From assembly GCA_015492875.1 (NCBI GenBank), contig WGEI01000217.1, positions 1 through 18,013 on the forward strand: a stretch of 18,013 nucleotides of DNA, in the 5' to 3' direction. The position numbers were made by a program, and so were the translations under genes. Position 1 is the stretch's first letter, and each line of letters begins with the position of its first letter. The notes below the pieces were generated by a model that made no database searches, was not told where the DNA came from, and worked only from the letters and a program-made list of their open reading frames with translations. This document shows, one piece after another, positions 15,069 to 18,013 of the stretch. Origin of the DNA: Anaerolineae bacterium. Its GTDB lineage: Bacteria; Chloroflexota; Anaerolineae; Aggregatilineales; Phototrophicaceae.

Positions 15069-15770
15069 TTATTTTGTCGCCAAAATGCGCCCACAATTCG
15101 AGCAATATACTAACTGGTTACCATGCCGCACCGCCTGTAGCGTAGCGGTGGTTTGGGCAACGCCACATACACCACAGTTTGGCCCATCTAGCACTGCAAC
15201 AGGCCTATAGCCCTTTTGAGGCCGCATATCCTTATAAATTTTTAGCACATCTTCATCGATGGTGGCTTGTGCGGCGCGATATTGCTCCATTGCTTGGGCT
15301 AAAGCTTGCTCCAACTCCGCCTTTTCATCAAGCAAAGATTGGTGTTTGCTCGCCGCGGCCTCTTGAACTTGCTTGAGGTTAGCTTGAGCCGCCGTTAGAG
15401 TGGCTTCAACATCCTCAATTTCCATCATCAGTTCCAGCATACGGTTTTCTAGTTCTTCGCGCCAATTTTTAAGCGCTTCGATTTCTCGCTGTAAATCGGT
15501 CAGTTCTTTTGGGTTTTTAACTGTGCCGCTATAGAGCTTCTCTTCAGTGCTTTTTTGTTTCGTTTCGTTGGTCTGAACTTCTAGTTCTAAATCAAGTAAA
15601 CGCGCCCGCAAGGGTTTTAGTTCGGCTTCTACTTTTTTCACCTGTTGCCTTGCAGCAGTGACTGCCGCATTATCATTGAGAATATCATCAATTTCTTGCA
15701 GGCGTTTGCGCTTCTGCCTTATTGCTAGTTCAATATTTTGAAGTTGCAAAAGGGCTTGTGCTTGCGTCAT
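15069..15770 (-). CDS. Coiled-coil protein with C-terminal zinc ribbon (CT398/HP0958-like, zf-RING_7)
   Basis: 233 residues. Residues 1-180 form an almost continuous antiparallel-type coiled coil with the characteristic segment TVKNPKELTDLQREIEALKN near 83-102. The C-terminal zinc ribbon has CGVC (199-202) and CSNC (223-226). Family members from Chlamydia and Helicobacter bind RNA, secretion chaperones or sigma-54/flagellar factors, and in most phyla their role is unknown. The ATG at 15770 follows AAAGG by nine bases. The NACHT-HEAT gene begins 35 bases after the stop, so they likely share a transcript and possibly a function. Confidence 0.85.
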   Translation of the reverse strand: MTQAQALLQLQNIELAIRQKRKRLQEIDDILNDNAAVTAARQQVKKVEAELKPLRARLLDLELEVQTNETKQKSTEEKLYSGTVKNPKELTDLQREIEALKNWREELENRMLELMMEIEDVEATLTAAQANLKQVQEAAASKHQSLLDEKAELEQALAQAMEQYRAAQATIDEDVLKIYKDMRPQKGYRPVAVLDGPNCGVCGVAQTTATLQAVRHGNQLVYCSNCGRILATK

Positions 15771-15785
15771 AGGTCATGGCCTTTA

Positions 15786-15814
15786 CTGGCAACTCGCTAA
15801 ACTTGGGCTACAAT
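15786..15814 (+). promoter_or_regulatory. Possible promoter for the membrane protein operon
   Basis: CTGGCA (15786-15791; four of six -35 positions), 17 bases, then TACAAT (15809-15814; five of six -10 positions). It would give a leader of about 135 bases containing the inverted repeats listed next. It is in the divergent gap upstream of the 15957 gene. Confidence 0.35.
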
Positions 15815-15823
15815 GATGACGAG

Positions 15824-15901
15824 GCTTGCTTCAATGGATGCTCCCATCTTCTAATAAGCAAGCTGGCTTGTTCTAAACATATAACAGGTTAAACAAACCT
15901 G
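15824..15901. repeat. Inverted repeats in the divergent gap
   Basis: GCTTGCTT (15824-15831) and AAGCAAGC (15856-15863) are perfect 8-bp arms 24 bases apart. GCTTG recurs at 15866-15870, so the middle arm can pair either way. Slightly downstream CAGGTT (15885-15890) and AACCTG (15896-15901) form a 6-bp hairpin around AAACA. The element could be a leader structure for the + strand gene or operator sites for the divergent pair. Confidence 0.4.
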
Positions 15902-15956
15902 CATTTATCATACCGCGATTTAGCGTTACTTGCCTTAAATTGAGGATGGTGAAGTG

Positions 15957-17594
15957 ATGAATTCTGGCGATGTCGGGCATATCCAACAGCAAGAATGGCG
16001 CTGGCTAATCATAGCAAGTAGCGCACTCGTCTTCTTGGCATTTGCCCCATTTTTGTGGATAGCGATTGCAAACCCTGCTGGCGATGGCTGGCAGTTTATG
16101 GGGGTATTACATGATTATCGCAACGGCGCCGCTTTGCTTGCCAAAATGCAGCAAGGCGCTCAAGGGGAATGGCTAACCCAATTTCATCATACCCCAGAGC
16201 CGCATGTAGGTGCGATTGTTCAAATTCTTTATACTGCTCTAGGGCAATTGACCCGTTTTATTGGCATTTCCCCCATTGTGATTTTCCATGTTGCCAGGGT
16301 AGGGGCTTCCTTTTTGATGTATATCGCCCTATATCAACTCGCTGCAACTATCTGGTCACATATTCGAACGCGCCGCCTTTTCTTTGTTATTGTCTCTCTA
16401 GGTGCAGGGTTTGGTTGGATATGGTTTTTCTTGACCAATGATGCCAATATCCCCGATTTGAATATGCCCCAAATGTTTGTTTTTTATAGCACCCTTATCA
16501 ATATTCATTATCCCTTAGCCATTGCTGCCATCTCTATTCTGACCGCCATTATGATTGTCGCATTACGCCCCGGTATGGAAGAGTCGCCCACGCTACAAAA
16601 TGGCGGGCTGATGGCCTTTCTCTTGAGCATTGCATTAGCATTTTTGTACCCTGAAGCGCTTGTGCCTTTTGGGGCCGTTCTGCTGATATTGAGCGTTCGC
16701 ATGTGGTTGAAGCGCCGCCGTTGGGTCACTCATGAGTGGCGTTGGTCTCTGTGGATTTTATTGCCACCGTTGCCCGTTATCGCTTATGACTTGCTCACCA
16801 TTATTACAAATCCAGCTATGGCAGAGTGGAATAGACAGAATGTTAGCCCTGCGCCTAATCCATTTACCCTCGTAATCGCATTTGGTATCCCACTGATTTT
16901 TGCCGTTCCCGGTCTTTATCGCGCTATACGCCGCTTCGAGCCTGATGGTGACCAGTTTATGCTCTTATGGTTGCTGGCCATGCTCATCGCTATATATCTG
17001 CCCGGCACCGTGCAGGCGCGCTTTGGTTTGGGGTTAATTATCCCAATTGCCTATTTTGCTACCCGCGCTTTGGTTGATTTTTGGCTACCTATCATGAAAT
17101 TACGCCCGTTAATAGTTGTTGCGCTCATCCCTATTATGGCTGGTAGCCAGCTATTCTCCCTATTTTTTCCCATCGTGCCATTAGTTGTTGGACGGCCACA
17201 AGATGCACGAGGTCTGCTTTTAGAGCGAGACTATCTAGCAATGTTTGAATGGCTAGATACACAAATTCGCCGCGATGATGTCGTTGTTTTAACATCACCT
17301 AACGTAGGCATCTGGTTGCCCGTATGGACAAATGCCCGCGCTGTTTATGGTCATCCCGTAGAAACTTTCGATGCTGATGTGAAACGCCGCGCCGTTATCC
17401 GTTGGTACCAAGAGGCTACAGATGAAATGTGTGCCCCTTTATTGGAAGGGCAATATACTTTTGATCCAGACTTTGATTATCGCGTTAGCTTTGTCTTGAT
17501 TGGACCAGAAGAGCGTTTGCTAGGTGGTATTCATTGCCAAGATACCCTGATTCCACTTTTCGGATATGGTAGTGTCAGTGTTTATCGTCCTTAA
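15957..17594 (+). CDS. Polytopic membrane protein, GT-C glycosyltransferase-like
   Basis: 545 residues. There are roughly ten hydrophobic segments from about residue 15 to 410. A first large outward loop (about 40-85) contains GDGWQFMGVLHDYRNGAALL and downstream QFHHTPEPHVG, reminiscent of the acidic, substrate-facing loop of GT-C enzymes. The C-terminal 130 residues form a soluble domain (YLAMFEWLDTQIRRDDVVVL, then NVGIWLPVWTNARAVYGHPVET), like that in other prokaryotic GT-C-type proteins. The substrate would be a polyprenyl-linked sugar, used outside the membrane (inference). The ATG at 15957 was preferred; a GTG one codon earlier (15954) is equally possible, with GAGG upstream. The sugar transferase begins 15 bases after the stop, supporting a polysaccharide or glycoprotein locus. 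Confidence 0.6.
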   Translation: MNSGDVGHIQQQEWRWLIIASSALVFLAFAPFLWIAIANPAGDGWQFMGVLHDYRNGAALLAKMQQGAQGEWLTQFHHTPEPHVGAIVQILYTALGQLTRFIGISPIVIFHVARVGASFLMYIALYQLAATIWSHIRTRRLFFVIVSLGAGFGWIWFFLTNDANIPDLNMPQMFVFYSTLINIHYPLAIAAISILTAIMIVALRPGMEESPTLQNGGLMAFLLSIALAFLYPEALVPFGAVLLILSVRMWLKRRRWVTHEWRWSLWILLPPLPVIAYDLLTIITNPAMAEWNRQNVSPAPNPFTLVIAFGIPLIFAVPGLYRAIRRFEPDGDQFMLLWLLAMLIAIYLPGTVQARFGLGLIIPIAYFATRALVDFWLPIMKLRPLIVVALIPIMAGSQLFSLFFPIVPLVVGRPQDARGLLLERDYLAMFEWLDTQIRRDDVVVLTSPNVGIWLPVWTNARAVYGHPVETFDADVKRRAVIRWYQEATDEMCAPLLEGQYTFDPDFDYRVSFVLIGPEERLLGGIHCQDTLIPLFGYGSVSVYRP

Positions 17595-17609
17595 TCGGAG
17601 AGTCATACT

Positions 17610-18013
17610 GTGTTATTTCACCCATCACCGCGTAAACGACGCCGCTTACAACTGGCGATTTCCGAACGCCGCCTGTTACTTATGCTGGGCGATGCCTTCA
17701 TGGTGCTTTTGGCCGTCCTCATTGCGCTTTATATTTGGGCGCGTGTGGCGGATTATGCCTTTACCCTATCATTTATCCTCCCCCAAAGCTTCTGGTTTAT
17801 TGTGTTGGTTTTCTTATGGTTTATTTTGGCCAGTGCTAACGATTATTACGATTTGAGATTAGCTGCCAATCGCCTCGCTTCCCTACAACGGCTCTTTGGC
17901 ATTACTTTACAAATGCTAGTGGTTTATCTGCTTGTTTTTTTCCTTTCCCCACGGGGTTCGCTTCCCCGCTTATTCATTCTTTACTACGGGATTGCTTCGT
18001 TCATACTGTTAGC
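17610..18013 (+). CDS. Polyprenyl-phosphate sugar (glycosyl-1-phosphate) transferase, N-terminal part (partial)
   Basis: An open frame starts with GTG at 17610 (GGAG nine bases upstream) and runs off the right edge, giving 134 residues. A basic head (SPRKRRRLQ) leads to ISERRLLLMLGDAFMVLLAVLI, the usual opening of WbaP/CpsE-type undecaprenyl-phosphate sugar transferases, followed by three further membrane segments and the loop SANDYYDLRLAANR, a common feature between segments two and three. The catalytic C-terminal domain is outside the window, so the sugar cannot be named. It is immediately downstream of the GT-C-like gene and probably co-transcribed. These enzymes start repeat-unit assembly for exopolysaccharide or capsule on the inner membrane face. 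Confidence 0.75.
   Translation, partial: MLFHPSPRKRRRLQLAISERRLLLMLGDAFMVLLAVLIALYIWARVADYAFTLSFILPQSFWFIVLVFLWFILASANDYYDLRLAANRLASLQRLFGITLQMLVVYLLVFFLSPRGSLPRLFILYYGIASFILL

Noticed and set aside
12280..15770. Idea that the NACHT-HEAT pair is an antiphage defence system
   Set aside because: No effector domain, no neighbouring defence genes, no mobile-element signs and no compositional shift; kept only as a possible sensor or scaffold.
17566..17856. 96-codon + strand frame overlapping the last genes
   Set aside because: The neighbouring frame from GTG at 17610 encodes a convincing sugar-transferase N-terminus and stays open to the edge; this frame overlaps the end of the previous gene and shows no family signature.

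Overview
The window looks like a chromosomal segment of a member of the Chloroflexota, probably Anaerolineae-like. This is an inference from gene content: a Tad pilus motor with a receiver-domain CpaE and no secretin gene in view, a comF-hpf pair, a pgeF-yggS-yggT-yggU block, and lineage-typical large membrane proteins. Base composition is moderate, the standard bacterial code fits (TAA, TAG and TGA all end genes), and coding density is high. I see no RNA genes, CRISPR arrays, insertion sequences or integrase genes.

Layout. Positions 1-240 hold the 3' end of a glycosyltransferase on the + strand. From 274 to 7686 seven genes run on the - strand. In transcription order they are cpaB, cpaE (receiver plus MinD/ParA-like domain), cpaF, tadB, tadC, comF and long-form hpf. 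The first five form the inner-membrane motor and platform of a Tad/Flp type IV pilus. No pilin, prepilin peptidase or secretin gene is visible. A good promoter (TTGACA - 16 bp - TACACT, 7767-7794) lies upstream of cpaB. Behind it (7880-9703, - strand) is a two-gene regulatory operon: a NarL-type response regulator followed by a soluble HisKA_3 sensor kinase whose N-box is degenerate.

A divergent intergenic region (9704-10001) separates this from a + strand operon, pgeF (ylmD), yggS (ylmE), yggT (ylmG) and yggU (DUF167), at 10002-12192. Those genes are linked in other bacteria to PLP homeostasis and cell division. The operon ends at a strong stem-loop (12221-12253) facing a convergent - strand pair, a coiled-coil/zinc-ribbon protein (15069-15770) followed by a 917-residue membrane-anchored NACHT-like NTPase with HEAT repeats (12280-15033).

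From 15957 to the right edge two + strand genes begin what looks like a surface polysaccharide locus: a polytopic membrane protein resembling GT-C glycosyltransferases, and the N-terminal membrane part of a polyprenyl-phosphate sugar transferase, cut off by the window end.

Points most worth a second look are the NACHT-HEAT protein with Arg in place of the P-loop Lys and its zinc-ribbon partner, the fully conserved receiver domain on CpaE next to a kinase with an altered N-box, the pilin-less Tad core, the perfect 10-bp stem-loop between cpaF and tadB, and the interlocked inverted repeats over the tad promoter.
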